Of a stretch of DNA of 64,000 nt, positions 45,967 through 57,354 are shown piece by piece. The stretch covers positions 16,253,927-16,317,926 of the forward strand of contig JANJXV010000024.1 of assembly GCA_024803745.1 (NCBI GenBank), written 5' to 3'. This DNA is from Megascapheus bottae. Taxonomy: Eukaryota > Chordata > Mammalia > Rodentia > Geomyidae. The position numbers and the translations under genes are program-made. A model generated the notes under the pieces. It ran no database searches, was not told the origin of the DNA, and worked only from the letters and a program-made list of their open reading frames with translations. Numbering within the stretch: the stretch's first letter is position 1; every line of letters starts with the position of its first letter.

Positions 45967-46954
45967 GTATGTAACTTGCCATTCTAGTAGATAGATCCTG
46001 GAATTCCTTTAAAAATTACATTTTACAACACGTCATTTGAAATATGATGTAAAGATCAATGTTAATAAAGTCTTTAATAAAAAATAAAAAAGTTACATTT
46101 TATAGTATGATCTATACTAAGCTTAGTACAGGTGGCAATGTAGATCAGTTTGCATATGAATCCTTTGTTTCCCAGGCCCCTGCCCATTATAAAAAGAAGG
46201 AAGGAAGAAGGGAGGAGCACTGGTGGACTGATGAGTGATCTGTAGTATTCTGATATGATCGAAATACACTTAGTAAGACTTAAAGGTCCAAATGGAAAGT
46301 TTGCTTTCTTTTTCTCTTTTATGAGAGTGGTCAGTCCATTTTAATATTTCCTGAATGTTTGATGATTCCTTCTTCTTTTCTTCTGTTTCTTAATATAGAT
46401 GAATGTCTTTTACTCACAGATGGATTCTTTTCTTTGTTTTACTTTTGCATTTTCTTTTTCAACCCAAGCTAGTTACTTCTATTATTATTTGAGCTCCCAG
46501 AACTTCTCTCTCTCCCTCCACCCCGCTCTCTCTATCTCTGTGGTTAGCTGGTTCTTTCAGTGTTACAGTGTGTAGTCCTCTCTCTATATTTTTATGACAC
46601 TTTTTTCACATTTAATGAAATTAGTCTTATGATTGTCATAATTTCTTCAACATTTGATCTTTGGTTATGATTTTGTGATCTTATTTGGCATTAGTAGCAT
46701 ATGGTTTATTTTTCTTTAGACTGTTATATGAGTAAGCAAATCATAATTCCTGGCTTGCTTTTTCTGTTGATGACCTTTCTGTTTGCTTTATTTATCTGTC
46801 TTTTAAAACTGACAAATGTTGCCGATGCAGTCTCTTTGTTTCACGTTTTATTTCCTCAACATGCGTCGTTTAATGGTCAAGAAGATTCTATCCCATTTTA
46901 CTTCTTAAGATGTTGCTGTTGTTGAAAGACGTTAAAATTCTTTTCTAGATAAGC

Positions 46955-47147
46955 ACGCAGTTGCTCGTGGCGCACACATATGCACCCCAAAGCAACCTGT
47001 CTGTCGTTCTAGCTGCTCTGGTGGCTGAGATCTCAGGATCCTGCCCGGGCTGGCTTTGAACTGTAGTTGTGGCTCCAGTGGTAAACACTAACATGGAGCA
47101 CAAAGGCTCAGAGACAGTGCCCAGACCCTGGGTTCAAGCCCCAGCAC

Positions 47148-47150
<3 letters not shown>
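46955..47150 (+). mobile_element. B1-like/Geo dimeric SINE (diverged)
   Basis: CTAGCTGCTCTGGTGGCTGA and GGCTGGCTTTGAACTG mark the left arm. GTAGTTGTGGCTCCAGTGG and GGGTTCAAGCCCCAGCACC mark the right arm. The tail becomes a TG array. Confidence 0.8.

Positions 47151-47185
<35 letters not shown>
47151..47185 (+). repeat. (TG)n microsatellite
   Basis: A TG array begins exactly at the SINE's 3' end. Confidence 0.97.
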
Positions 47186-47187
<2 letters not shown>

Positions 47188-47214
47188 ACGCATGCACACA
47201 TTATTTTGAAAAAG

Positions 47215-47800
47215 TACAAGCAAGATCACGACTCGAGAGACTGCCCAGCGCTGCCCACCCTCTCCCTGGGCCCCAGGGTGGCCTTCCTTCACTGGATCGG
47301 TCTTGGAGGGGTGGTGCAGGGGAAGGACCCAGCTCTGTCTGCAGTTGTGGCTGAAGCTGTCCTCTCCACTCAGGGGCTCCTCTCCCCTCCCGTGCGGCCT
47401 GCCTCCATCCCTTCCTCCAGGGGCTTTGGGTCGGCCACAGGTCCCGCACAAGAGCGGGTTTCATTTGTGATATTCTGAGGTGGAGCGTATTTCGCTGGCT
47501 TGCTGGACCCCCATCCTCGGAGGGGCACTGAGCGGGCCTGAGGATCCGCCTTTGGGTTTAGGCTGCTGATGCGGACACGAGGTGCTCCTGCCATCTGCTG
47601 GCCAAAGTGGTCCCTGCACCCGGCAGAGACCGCAACGCAGACCCCCAGCTAGGCACAGCTGCCGCTTCTGCTTTAAGGCAGATGTCTATGGCAGTCACAG
47701 TTACTGCCAGCCTACGAATAGTTGTTGGGCTCCAGCAAGGGTTCAGGGGCTCAGTGCAAGTTCACACAGTCGAGACCATGCCTGTTAGACATGTTGGCTG
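47215..47800. other. GC-rich block in LRGUK intron 3
   Basis: About 590 bases with many G/C runs and several CpGs (e.g. CCCGTGCGGCC, GAGCGGGCC, GATCCGCC) inside an AT-rich intron. I recognise no gene or repeat family. Frames are open on both strands because stop codons are scarce in GC-rich DNA, and none looks like a known protein. Confidence 0.6.
47589..47601 (-). promoter_or_regulatory. CTCF core-like motif
   Basis: TGCCATCTGCTGG matches the reverse of the CTCF core (CCASYAGRKGGCA) at every constrained position. Occupancy cannot be judged from sequence. Confidence 0.5.
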
Positions 47801-47818
47801 AGCTCAAAATAGATAAAT

Positions 47819-48010
47819 GCAGCGGCCGGGAGTGTGGCCGAGTGGTGGAGTGCCTGCCTAGCATACATGAAGATCTGGGTTAGATTCCTCTGTACCACGT
47901 ACACAGAAAAAGCTGAAGGGGGGCTTGGCTCTAGTGGCAGAGCTCTCTAGCATTAAGAAAACTCAAGGGCAGTGCCCAGGACCTGAATTCAAGTCCCAGG
48001 ACTGGCAAAA
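47819..48010 (+). mobile_element. IDL-Geo-type dimeric SINE
   Basis: ID arm (AGTGGTGGAGTGCCTGCC) plus right arm ending CCAGGACTGGC. The duplication AAAATAGATAAAT flanks it at 47806-47818 and 48011-48023. Confidence 0.93.
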
Positions 48011-48676
48011 AAAATAGATAAATACAAACCATTAAAGCCTTCAGTTTCTTCTTTGGCTTCCTCTCACAAGCTGCTTCCCTTGATTGAATCGTTAATTTTG
48101 ACCAAAATGTTAATGTCTCAATGTGTTAAATTCCATTTGGAATTCCTATTAGCACATAGCCTTTGTTTATTTGATATTCAAGTTTCAGGACATTTTCTTG
48201 GAATAAAATGCAATTCTCAGTTGTAATTTTGAATCAATCCAGAGCTAAAGTACAATAGTAGCAACAATCTAAATCATTTCAAATAATTAATGAGATTTAG
48301 GATTAAGTCCAACTAAAACAAAATTGAATTTACAACAAAAGAGAGTTTCCTAATTATGTCATTTCCAGTCTTCCAAAAAGACTTAATTCTGTTATTTAGA
48401 GCTAATTATCGAGGGGGATTATCTAAGGCTTTAGTTTTACATCTTTTCCTCTGAGTTTGGTAATTTTTGGAGCCGTTAGGTATTTGCAGATTGTTGGAGA
48501 ATGAGCGAGGGACATGCTGGAGGCTTAAGCCATTGGTTACTTGGCTGTCCTGGAAATAGGTGGGCTGTGGTAGAATTGTTACCTTTAAGAGAGTTTTCCA
48601 CATAATTCTATGTATATTTTGTACACTCCTGATTTTATTAATGTGACTCATCTGGAATACATAAGATGTCTTCAGG

Positions 48677-48870
48677 GCCAGGAGTTTGGCCTAATGGTAG
48701 AGTGCTTGCCTAGCATGCACCAAGACCCAGGTTTGATTCCTCTGTACCACATATATAGAAAAAGCTAGAGGTGGTGTTGTGGCTCAAGTGGTAGAGCTCT
48801 GCCTTGAGAAAGCCCAAGGACAGTGCTCAGGCCCTTAGTTTAAGCCCTAGGACTGGCAAAAAAAAAAACA
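48677..48870 (+). mobile_element. IDL-Geo-type dimeric SINE
   Basis: ID arm (GGAGTTTGGCCTAATGGTAG, B box GGTTTGATTCC) and right arm ending GGACTGGCAAAA. ATACATAAGAT and ATACATAAAAT flank it with one mismatch. Confidence 0.92.
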
Positions 48871-48966
48871 TACATAAAATAATATCCTCTGCTTTTTTTT
48901 AAACAAGTGATTTTCTCTAGTTACTTAGTTGACTTAACTATTCTGTATGGATTTTCTTTCCCCCAG

Positions 48967-49067
48967 ATTTGTCTTGTGTGAGTTGCATGCCTTATCTTCT
49001 AGAACTTAATGCGTCTCAAAATAAGCTGACTACGTTCTTCGATTTCAAGCCACCCAAAAATCTCAAG
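48967..49067 (+). CDS. LRGUK: LRGUK exon 4 (LRR 2)
   Basis: 101 bases that complete Asp155 and give residues 155-188. The peptide begins DLSCVSCMPYLLELNASQNK and continues LTTFFDFKPPKNLK. It is the most distinctive stretch used to recognise LRGUK. The acceptor is CCCCCAG and the donor AAG|GTATAC, phase 1 to phase 0. Confidence 0.97.
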
Positions 49068-49904
49068 GTATACTTATCACCATCTTGATTTTTCAAAATA
49101 TAATAAATAAGCAAAATAGTGCTAAAATAGAGACATTAGAGAGAATAAACTGTAGGAGTATATAATGTGTTTGGATTGAAATTTTAAAAAGAAATACTTA
49201 TGCATCATTTACTTTGGGGATAGAAGGTGGTTTGTCAACAGCTATTGTCTTTTTAGGAAGCTTTTCTGAAACTTCTTGTTCAAAGAATGACTTCTCTTCT
49301 CTTCTTGCCCCTATTTAAATAGTCGTTCTTGTGTTTCTTTTGTGACAGCAGGGCAATTTTATCTGAAAAGCCTGTGAAACTTCTTTAGGGACTCAGCTTT
49401 TTGCCATCTTCATTACTTCACCTTTACTCTTTAGGAAAATAATGGGCTCAGATCCCCTGTCCTGATTCTGTTTTTCTGAAGCAGGAATGGGCTCCCTGGG
49501 ACCTTCTCACCATTTGGGAGGGATGTTTCTTCATTCCAACAGAACCCAGGTCGCCTGTGGGTAGTGTGGGTGGGGCCTCCAGCTGTGTTTCTAGTCCGGC
49601 CAGATACCCTGGCTCTTGGCCTATGGACCAGACCTGCGTGGACAGGTCGTGGAGCACTTGTGCCAGGTTTGTCTATACACTGAAATCACTGGGGCAATTT
49701 GAGAACTACTGAGTTGGAATCGATTGCCAGTGGTGCTGCCAGTAGCCCAGGCTAAAGCCTGGCCTTTTGACATATTAAGTGACAGCCCTTTCCCTCCCCC
49801 CACCCATGACTGTACTGTATTGACAATTTAAAACCATCACTACAGAGCTTCTGCTATAATCCTGCCTATTGGATTCAAATAGTTAATTAAAAAGTTATTT
49901 TAAG

Positions 49905-49971
49905 AACTGGAGGCCTAGCTCATCAGTTACAGCACTTGCCTAGCATGTAGTAGGCACTTAGTTCAAACCCC

Positions 49972-49974
<3 letters not shown>
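49905..49974 (+). mobile_element. ID monomer
   Basis: GGCCTAGCTCATCAGTTACA (A box), CTTGCCTAGCATG, and AGTTCAAACCCCAGTAC (B box region). It is a plain ID element without the right arm and ends in a CA array. Confidence 0.8.

Positions 49975-50024
<50 letters not shown>
49975..50024 (+). repeat. (AC)n microsatellite
   Basis: 25 AC copies grow directly from the ID element's 3' end. A CpG-rich GATCGCGCGTACACG follows. Confidence 0.97.
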
Positions 50025-50026
<2 letters not shown>

Positions 50027-50067
50027 GGGATCGCGCGTACACGTACAAAGGTATTTTAAGGAATTTT

Positions 50068-50256
50068 CTTTTGCTAGTCCTGGGGTTTGAACTAGGCCTG
50101 AGTGCTGTCCTTGGACTTTCTCAAGGCTAGGGCTCTACCACTTGAGCCACATCACCATTTCCAGGTTTTTTTCTATGTATGTGGGACCGAGGACTCGAAC
50201 CCAGGTCTTCATGCATGCTAGGCGAGCACGCTACCACTAGGCCAAACTCCTCGCCC
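50068..50256 (-). mobile_element. IDL-Geo-type dimeric SINE (antisense)
   Basis: CTAGTCCTGGGGTTTGAACT is the right arm and CATGCATGCTAGGCGAGC the ID arm. The 12-base duplication TTAAGGAATTTT flanks it at 50056-50067 and 50257-50268. Confidence 0.93.
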
Positions 50257-50861
50257 TTAAGGAATTTTTGAACAACTATTACTAAGTTAGCTGAGATCTA
50301 AATATTCTGCTGAGGGTTACACAAAGCTGAAAAAGTATTTGAAGGCAAGAATTAGATGTTCTCCCTAGGATATTGAAACAACTTAATTTTTTCTATTATT
50401 CCATATCACTTCATTTTTATCAGTCATATGGTTTTTCCTCTGAAAGTTTTAGTTACTCCCTGGATGACATTCCTCTGTCCAGCCAAGCCAGTAAGGTGCC
50501 TATCTGTCGGTGATGTGGGTTGTGCCGACCCAGGGTTTACAAGAACAGTACTTGCAGGACTGACTAGATTCTCCTCTGTCACCGTGGTCACCTGGCTCTG
50601 AGCCCCGGGGACAGCAGTCTTGGTAACAGCCTGACCCCTCTTCACCCGCAAAAAATCATTTCCTTCCTTGGAGTTTCTTTGAGTCATATCTACTTTGCCC
50701 TTCCCCAAAGACTCCCACCAAACAACTCAGACCACATGATACCTGCCATCTTTAATGTTCTAATGACTTGGAGAATTAAGCACAAGCACATTGGCAACTT
50801 GAGAAAAGTGCTTGGCTGAGTCCCTGCCCACCTAGGTGGGTCATTAAGACCCTTTAAGGAT

Positions 50862-50992
50862 CCAGTGTTTTCAACTCACCATCTCTCTTAATTCTCCCAT
50901 CAACCTGTAATGAGTTGGCACTGCTCCATTTTACAGGTGGGGGACACTGAGATTCACAAAGGCCTTACTTCATCTTTATAGGGCGTAGAAAG
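50862..50992 (+). mobile_element. MIR fragment
   Basis: GCTCCATTTTACAGGTGGGG, GACACTGAGATTCACAAAGG fit the MIR core. Confidence 0.6.
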
Positions 50993-51899
50993 GCTGAAAT
51001 GAACCAGTGGCTGAGACCCCCAGATCACCATGTATCCCCTAAAAAGCAGGCTCCAATTAGAACTATTTCCTACCCTCTTGAGAAGGTAGGCTTATTTCTT
51101 ATTTAGTGTCTGGTGCTCATTCCACCAACCAGAGGTAACTTGCAGGGTGGTACTGACACTTGTATTTCCTCAAATACTTTCCATCTTGCAAGGTGAAGAA
51201 TGAGTGTTTGATTTGGTGAGCTCTTCCTGTAAGCTCTTAGTTCCAAGGGAGTCAGAACAATATCATAATCCTTGTGAATTTCTCCATGAACCGTAACCTT
51301 GCGGGTCCTTACAGGGCACAGGACTGGCCCTTAGCCCTGACTGATGCTAGTTAATAGACATCCATGCTATGGTACATGATGAAGGTATGATGAAGAAATC
51401 AATTATAAGCAGGCCCACAGAATGGTAAGTTTATTCTAGTCAGTCATTACATAGAAGGAAGAAATGAATGTGAAATTCCATGTACACTATGCCAAGCTTA
51501 TTTTATAGGAGAAGTTTTCTTTGTTTATCATTGGTGCACAAACAAACTTCTCTCCCAATTTTGTTTTCCTTAATGCCACTTGGTTTGCATATTTCTATTT
51601 CTTCCTGTGGGGCTAGCCTCTGTGTTATACTAACTAGGTAACCCCACTGTGACATTTGTAATAGACCTGATCATGTTACTGCTCTTGCCTTTGAATGCTT
51701 TCTAACTTGGTGTTTAGTGTAGAAAGGTGTTCTCTCAGTGAATTGTTGGGAATGGAATCACCATTTTGAAGACTATGAGAAGATGCGAATAATAAGACAA
51801 GACTTGCTCTGTTATTGTTTGATGTGTTTCCAGACTACGATTGCTGTGATCATTGGAGTGTTTCAAAACTCTTGGCATCTTCTTTCCTTTAAAAAAAAT

Positions 51900-52036
51900 T
51901 GTACTAGTCCTGGGGTTTGAACTGTGGGGCTTGTACATTGTCCTTGAGCTCTTTTCTCAAAGCTAGTGTTCTACCACAGTTCCACTTCTGGCAGTTTTGG
52001 TTCTTAATTAGAGATAAGAGTCTCTCAGTCTGCCTC
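51900..52036 (-). mobile_element. Truncated B1-like/Geo dimeric SINE (antisense)
   Basis: Right arm (AGTCCTGGGGTTTGAACTG) and inter-arm (TTAATTAGAGATAAGAG) are present. The B1 arm is missing where the neighbouring L1 begins. Confidence 0.8.
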
Positions 52037-52057
52037 CTTTTTTAAAAAAATAGCTTT

Positions 52058-52800
52058 TGTTTGTTTGTTTTAGGCTAATAGATGAATTAAAGTTATTTCA
52101 TTTTTGTCATCTATTTTTTCTTTTTTTCATATATTTTTATAGTAAAAATAGAAGGGTTACATTATATTCACCAGCTAGAAGGTGCATTACTTCACAAACA
52201 TTAATACCCTTTCTCATGTCTTGGCCCCCATTTCCCTCATCTTGTTTTCCCCCCTTCCCTATCTGATTTCAAATAACCAAATGAGAATATATACAATATA
52301 TCAGATAACAAGGTGAAATACTGTAGCAATATGAGATAACCAAGGGACAGCTAAAGAGAGAGATAACATAGTACATTAAGGACAACAATCACTCATTATA
52401 TGGTTTTTTGTTTCTATATCCTGGAAGTCCTTTCATTTAGTGTCATATTATATGGCCTTATGTATCAAGGTTTTGTACTATTGTAAATCTCTGCTAGGAG
52501 AGCCCAAGGTTTCTACTGATTATATGACAAATGAAGGAAACCATTAAGTCTATGTTCTTTTGAGTCTGGCTTACTTCACTTAATATGATTTTTTCTAAGT
52601 CTTTCCATTTCCTAACAAATGGGGCAATGTTGTTCTTTCTGACAGCAGCATAGAATTCCATTGTGTACAAATACCACATCTTGTTGATCCACTCATCAAC
52701 TGAGGGACATCTGGGTTGGCTCCATATCTTTGCTATGGTAAATAGTGCAGCAATGAACATCATTGTGCTAGTGGATTTAGTATGTCCTTGTTTCTGGACT
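52058..52800 (-). mobile_element. LINE-1 ORF2 C-terminus and 3' UTR (antisense)
   Basis: Read on the minus strand, 52763 to 52494 is an open stretch with L1 ORF2 C-terminal signatures (FIAALFTIAKIW, YTMEFYAAV). The 3' UTR occupies 52058-52490. An uninterrupted 89-codon frame makes it younger than the L1 remnants at 28965-30930, but the copy is 5'-truncated and cannot encode a working protein. Confidence 0.88.
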
Positions 52801-53315
52801 TGTATTTTTTATACTAGGAACAGCAGCGGTTGCTGAGAAGGTCTTTTCCATAAAGAGTCAAGTTTGACAAATGAGATTGTAGAGTTGAACAGGTGTGGCC
52901 TAAGGGACAAACAAGAAATGCTGTCCTATCTAGGAATCACAAAGGAGACCAGTGGCACAGGAACAGAAGAGGTCAAGAAGAAAGGAAGCAAGGTGGAAAT
53001 GAAGTGGATGGAGATGGAAGGCCAAGAAAATGTTACCTCTGTGAGGGAGGATAGCCGTGGGGAGTGGAAGCCGGAGGTCGGGGAGGCAGCCCTGTGACAC
53101 AGGAGGAAAACGTGTCCTCCTTTGTGTCCCTCAGCATGGGCAGACACGGTGGACATGTTGTATTGAAGAGGATTCCAGACAGGACTGCTTTGGCCTTAGT
53201 GTGCTAGCAGCCATGGATTCCACATCTGTGTTCACAGATCTCTCCCTTGGACGAGTCATCACAGGGGTAAATCTGAATGAAAAGCAACAGCAACCTATTC
53301 TCTTTTTCTCCCCAG

Positions 53316-53397
53316 AAGGTGGACTTTTCCTTCAACCAAATTTCTGAGATGTGTGATCTTTCAGCGTACCATGCGCTCACTAAACTCATTTTGGACA
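53316..53397 (+). CDS. LRGUK: LRGUK exon 5 (LRR 3 and start of LRR 4)
   Basis: 82 bases, 27 codons plus one base (residues 189-215). Peptide KVDFSFNQISEMCDLSAYHA then LTKLILD. It is the same length and phase as exon 3, which suits duplication of an LRR-coding exon unit. The donor ACA|GTATCC is weak compared with the others in this gene. Confidence 0.96.
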
Positions 53398-53542
53398 GTA
53401 TCCTTTGTGTGAATCCAGGGAGAAACTGGGTTAATATCAGCAGAGAATATGTACCAGAATTACACAGTGATAGTACTTGAGAAGTAAACCATTAGGAATA
53501 TGTAGTTCCTAGTAAATCATCTAAATGATTAGGAATTGATAG

Positions 53543-53690
53543 CCACAAACTGACATACATATGCCTGTAACCCCAGCCAGTATTGAACACACTGAGGCAG
53601 GAAGATCTCTAGTTTGAGACCCATAGTTTGGGCTACATAGCTCCAGACCAGGAGAGGCTACATAGTGAAACCATGTCTCAAAAAATAGTA
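53543..53690 (+). mobile_element. B1 monomer
   Basis: ATGCCTGTAACCCCAGCCAG, ACTGAGGCAGGAAGATCTC and GGCTACATAGTGAAACCATG are B1 landmarks, ending in an A-tail. Confidence 0.88.
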
Positions 53691-54017
53691 TAGTCATAAG
53701 GAAGGAAGAAAGTATCTTCTTATCAAAGAGTAAAACTGTAGTCAAAGCTTGCCAGGAGGAATCTTAGTCCTGAAAACTACAGAACCAGTTTTTCTTCAAT
53801 AAATGTGAGCCGCTTCTTAATTCTAGAACCAGAGCAGTTGTTTTGATTTAATGAACACATTCCTTCAGATTTACCTAAACTTGCTCCATATTTATATAAA
53901 TTCAGTCTTTGAAAACCCAAAGTTACCATAAGGAAAATTAGGAGTGATTTTTTTTTTTTTACAAAAGAATGTTTACCTTTCACTTTAAATACAGCAACAT
54001 TTTCCTACTTTGTTTAG

Positions 54018-54102
54018 TTCTTGATGATGGGTGGGGATCAAACTGGGGGCCTTACCTGGTCTAGGCAAGTCTAATCACTGAGCTGTACCTCCAGCCTGTT
54101 AA
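54018..54102 (-). mobile_element. ID monomer (antisense)
   Basis: GGGATCAAACTGGGGGCC (B box reversed), CTAGGCAAGTCTAATCACTG and AGCTGTACCTCCAGCC are antisense ID features. Confidence 0.75.
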
Positions 54103-55559
54103 GTATATGCTTTCACTAAAGACAGACACAAATTCTGTATTCAGGAATATATAATTCATGTTTCCAAAAGTCAGTTTCTACTTGTAGGGACAGTAGGATT
54201 AACTGAGGATCTGGGAGGTTAATGAGCTTGAGTCTCTTCACCCCAGAGACTGAGATTCCCCAGGTAATAAGGGAGCAGTGCCTCCTCTTTCTCACTAAGT
54301 ATCCTTCTACCCTCTTAACAATTTGCTGGGTAGACTGGCACATGAATCCATTGCCCTGCATGTCTCATTCCAGGGATGTGGCCATAGCTCTTTTGTAAGA
54401 AGGCTGGGCTTCTGGAAGGTACTGTTACTGTAGTGAAACTCTTTATTCAGATATATAAACTGCTAGGAGAAGATAGCAACACTCCCTTTAGGATCTGCAC
54501 ATGAAAATAAGCAGTGAGAAATGAGTTACATGGTGCTCTTAAGACAAGTGAGTTCTCCTGATCATAGCTCAGGAGAGAATCAGAAAATGATCTATAAATG
54601 GCAACTCCTTTGTACAGCTACTTAAAGACAATAATAATGAAAAAAGAAAATGATCTACAGGAAGGGTTTGGATGACAGCATGGAAGTAGGAGCATGGGCG
54701 GCATGTGTCTGCGAGCCTTTGGGTCACGCCGGACCATCATTGTGTACTGAATTTGAAAGAGACAAACTCTTGGTGACCCTGAAGCCACCAAGCTCAGTAA
54801 ACCTCTTTCTCCCAGCCTATGGAAAAGGACTTTGGAATCCCCCCCCCCCACAAATTTCTTGGAAATGTAGATTCCTGGGCTTCAGCCCAGACTGCTTTAA
54901 CCACAACCCTGCCTAACAACAAGGTACCCAGACAAGCCTCATACACATGAAAGACTTGGGTGCCCTAGTTTAGATGTCTGCTAGAAGGGACGCAGCATCC
55001 AGATGCCCCTCTTGTCATTCATGCTCCCCAGAGATGGCCTCATGGAGTTAGATATGGAGAGCTCTGCCCACCATCTCTCCTCCAAAATGTTTTATATGCA
55101 GCCTGGGATTACCAAAGAAAACAATTCCCCAGTAGACAGCTTAACATATTTCTATCATGAGAACTTTAATTCCAAGATAAATTTAGCTATCCGTGTTGTA
55201 ACTTTGTAAAAATGTCAGATATCATGAAGAAAAGAATTAGTTTTTTTTTAAAACTTTAAGTTGACATTTGATGTAGCAATTGAGTCTTATCAGTGAGGTA
55301 TAAAGAGCTGCAATTATTGCATCAGAACTCATTCAAATACAGACTGTAAGTATATAATTACAGTATAACAGCACTGTAACTCATCTGTGTCTGAAAAAAA
55401 AAGGGCTAAGACAAGTAGCCAAAACAAATTACCCTTCATGGGGCTATTAATGAAATAAGCTTAGCTAGATCATAGTTTTGAGAAGATAGGTGGCTAGTTT
55501 CTAAACAATACTAAACATGCCTCTTTTTCTTTTGTCCTGTTCAAGAATGCCATATTAAC

Positions 55560-57170
55560 CATGATGCAAGTATTGAAGTTTTATATGTTTCACTGGACAT
55601 CTGAAAGCAAAAAGAATACATAAAAGATTATACACTAATCCCTTTGGAGAAAAGCAAAAGAAGTAATCGCTGGTATTATGACAAGCATTCAAGAATGACA
55701 GACAATGTTATGAAAATATGAAAAAATGTACAATCAATCAGACTGAAATATTTAGAGATTAAATGTATAAGATCACATTTCAAGTGAGTTTTATGCTAGT
55801 GGATTTGAAAACAGAGGAAACAGACAAATTCCTAGAAAAATATTATATACCAAGATATTGATTTGGAAATAAAAACCCCAACTTGTCCTGTAATTACAAA
55901 AGTAATTTGTTACAAATTAAAATGAAATGAAATTAAAAATGATCTTCCTATAAAATAACTACAACCCAAACTTTCAAGAACAAGCTTTCCAATGATGAGC
56001 AGAGACTTTTAAACATTAGAGATAGAAAGCATAATCACAATTCACTCTGATCAAGTTACATTGATATCCACAGTAGATGAGGAAATATAAAAGAAAGGAG
56101 AGGATGTAAAAGCCATAAATTGAGTAGTAGCCACAGATTCTGACAATGGTGATAGGTGAATATTAAAAACATTATGCTAAATAGAGGAATATTACCAGAT
56201 TGGGTTTGTTCAGGAATGTCAGGATAGTTTCATATTAGAAAATCAATAAACATCATTAACTATATTAATGCATTCAGGGAAATAAACTTTATGATCCTTA
56301 GATAGCAACATATAAGTATAAATAATTCAATAACATTTAACAGAATCCAGCACCTATTTACGATACAACTTTTAGTGATCTAACAATACTCTTTACTTGG
56401 AGTATATTTATAAAAATGCTCAAGACAAACTGTCTGGCTTATGTAAGAATTCTTCTTTTATGATGGGACGAAGGCCATGGCACTTGTACTCATCATGTTT
56501 TGGAATTCTTTTCTTCGAACTATAAATCAAGAGAAATTAGAGGTAGAAGATTAGTAAGGAGAAAGTACAAGTGGTGTTTTGTAATTGACATGTTTAGCAA
56601 CACAGAACATAAAATGACTAAAAATAAATAGTTTGGAGAGTTCAACAGAGTACCTGGATAGGATCTCAATATATAGAAATCAATTGTATTTCTCTGTAGC
56701 AGAAACAAGCAATTAGAGAACACAATTTTAAACAGAGGCAACATTTATAAGAGCAACAAACATGAATCATTCTTAAGATGAATGAGACCTGTGGGAGGAA
56801 GATAACAAAACAATGTTAAAAGAGTAGTGAAAACTTCATTAAAGAGAAACGTATCGGGGCCGGGAGTTTGGCCTAGTGGTTAAAGTGCTTGCCTAGCATG
56901 CATGAAGACCCGGGTTCAATTCCTCGGTACCACATACATAGATAAAAGCCAAAAGTGGTGCTGAGGCTCAAGTGGTAGAGCTCTGGCCTTGAGAAAGTCC
57001 AAGGACAGTGCTCAGGCCCTGAGCTCAAGCCCAGGACTGGCAAAAAAAAAAAGAGAAACGTATCTGATATCCTCGGTAAGATGTGGAAAATGTTCTAGAT
57101 AATAATCCAGAAAGGGTGATAAACACATGAAGGGAAGTTAGTCTCATCAGTTAACTATAAGGTACCTATG
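55560..57170 (+). mobile_element. LINE-1 ORF2 fossil (reverse transcriptase region)
   Basis: GACAAATTCCTAGAAAAATA, TGGGTTTGTTCAGGAATGTC, GAAAATCAATAAACATCATT and AACAGAATCCAGCACC occur in the order of the L1 ORF2 linker and RT domain. Further downstream is ATAGAAATCAATTGTATTTC. Many frame breaks mark it as inactive. A SINE interrupts it at 56856-57049. Confidence 0.8.
56856..57049 (+). mobile_element. IDL-Geo-type dimeric SINE nested in LINE-1, young copy
   Basis: A near-consensus copy starting GGGGCCGGGAGTTTGGCC. The perfect 15-base duplication AAAGAGAAACGTATC flanks it (56841-56855 and 57050-57064). Confidence 0.95.
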
Positions 57171-57354
57171 ATTTTAGTTTATCCCATTGGGCTGATAATT
57201 CATTGAAAATCATCCCAAATTACAAGGTTGGAGACATAGACCAGGTTAAGTATTTCAAAAAAGAGCATAGTTTATTCCTTACCTATAACCATCGACCAAT
57301 CCTAATCAGAATGTATTTCAGTATTATAGAATCATAGCATTAAACAATGATTTG

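Larger units (their letters stand above)
45967..48966 (+). other. LRGUK: LRGUK intron 3
   Basis: AT-rich at both ends, with an unusual GC-rich block at about 47200-47800 containing a CTCF-like motif. It also holds three + strand SINEs and a TG array. Positions 45990-46950 and 48030-48670 show nothing recognisable. The acceptor is TTTCTTTCCCCCAG. Confidence 0.85.
49068..53315 (+). other. LRGUK: LRGUK intron 4
   Basis: Holds an ID monomer with a CA array, an antisense dimeric SINE, a MIR remnant and an antisense L1 3' end that adjoins a truncated SINE. Positions 49080-49900, 50280-50860, 51065-51895 and 52810-53300 show nothing recognisable. The acceptor is TTTTTCTCCCCAG. Confidence 0.85.

Noticed and set aside
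47134..47478. Frames of about 105 codons on both strands in the GC-rich intron block
   Set aside because: Stops are rare in GC-rich DNA, and the frames start inside a TG array. No known domain or splice signals were seen.
52494..52763. 89-codon minus-strand protein as a possible host gene
   Set aside because: It is the C-terminal end of a 5'-truncated LINE-1 ORF2, not a host gene.
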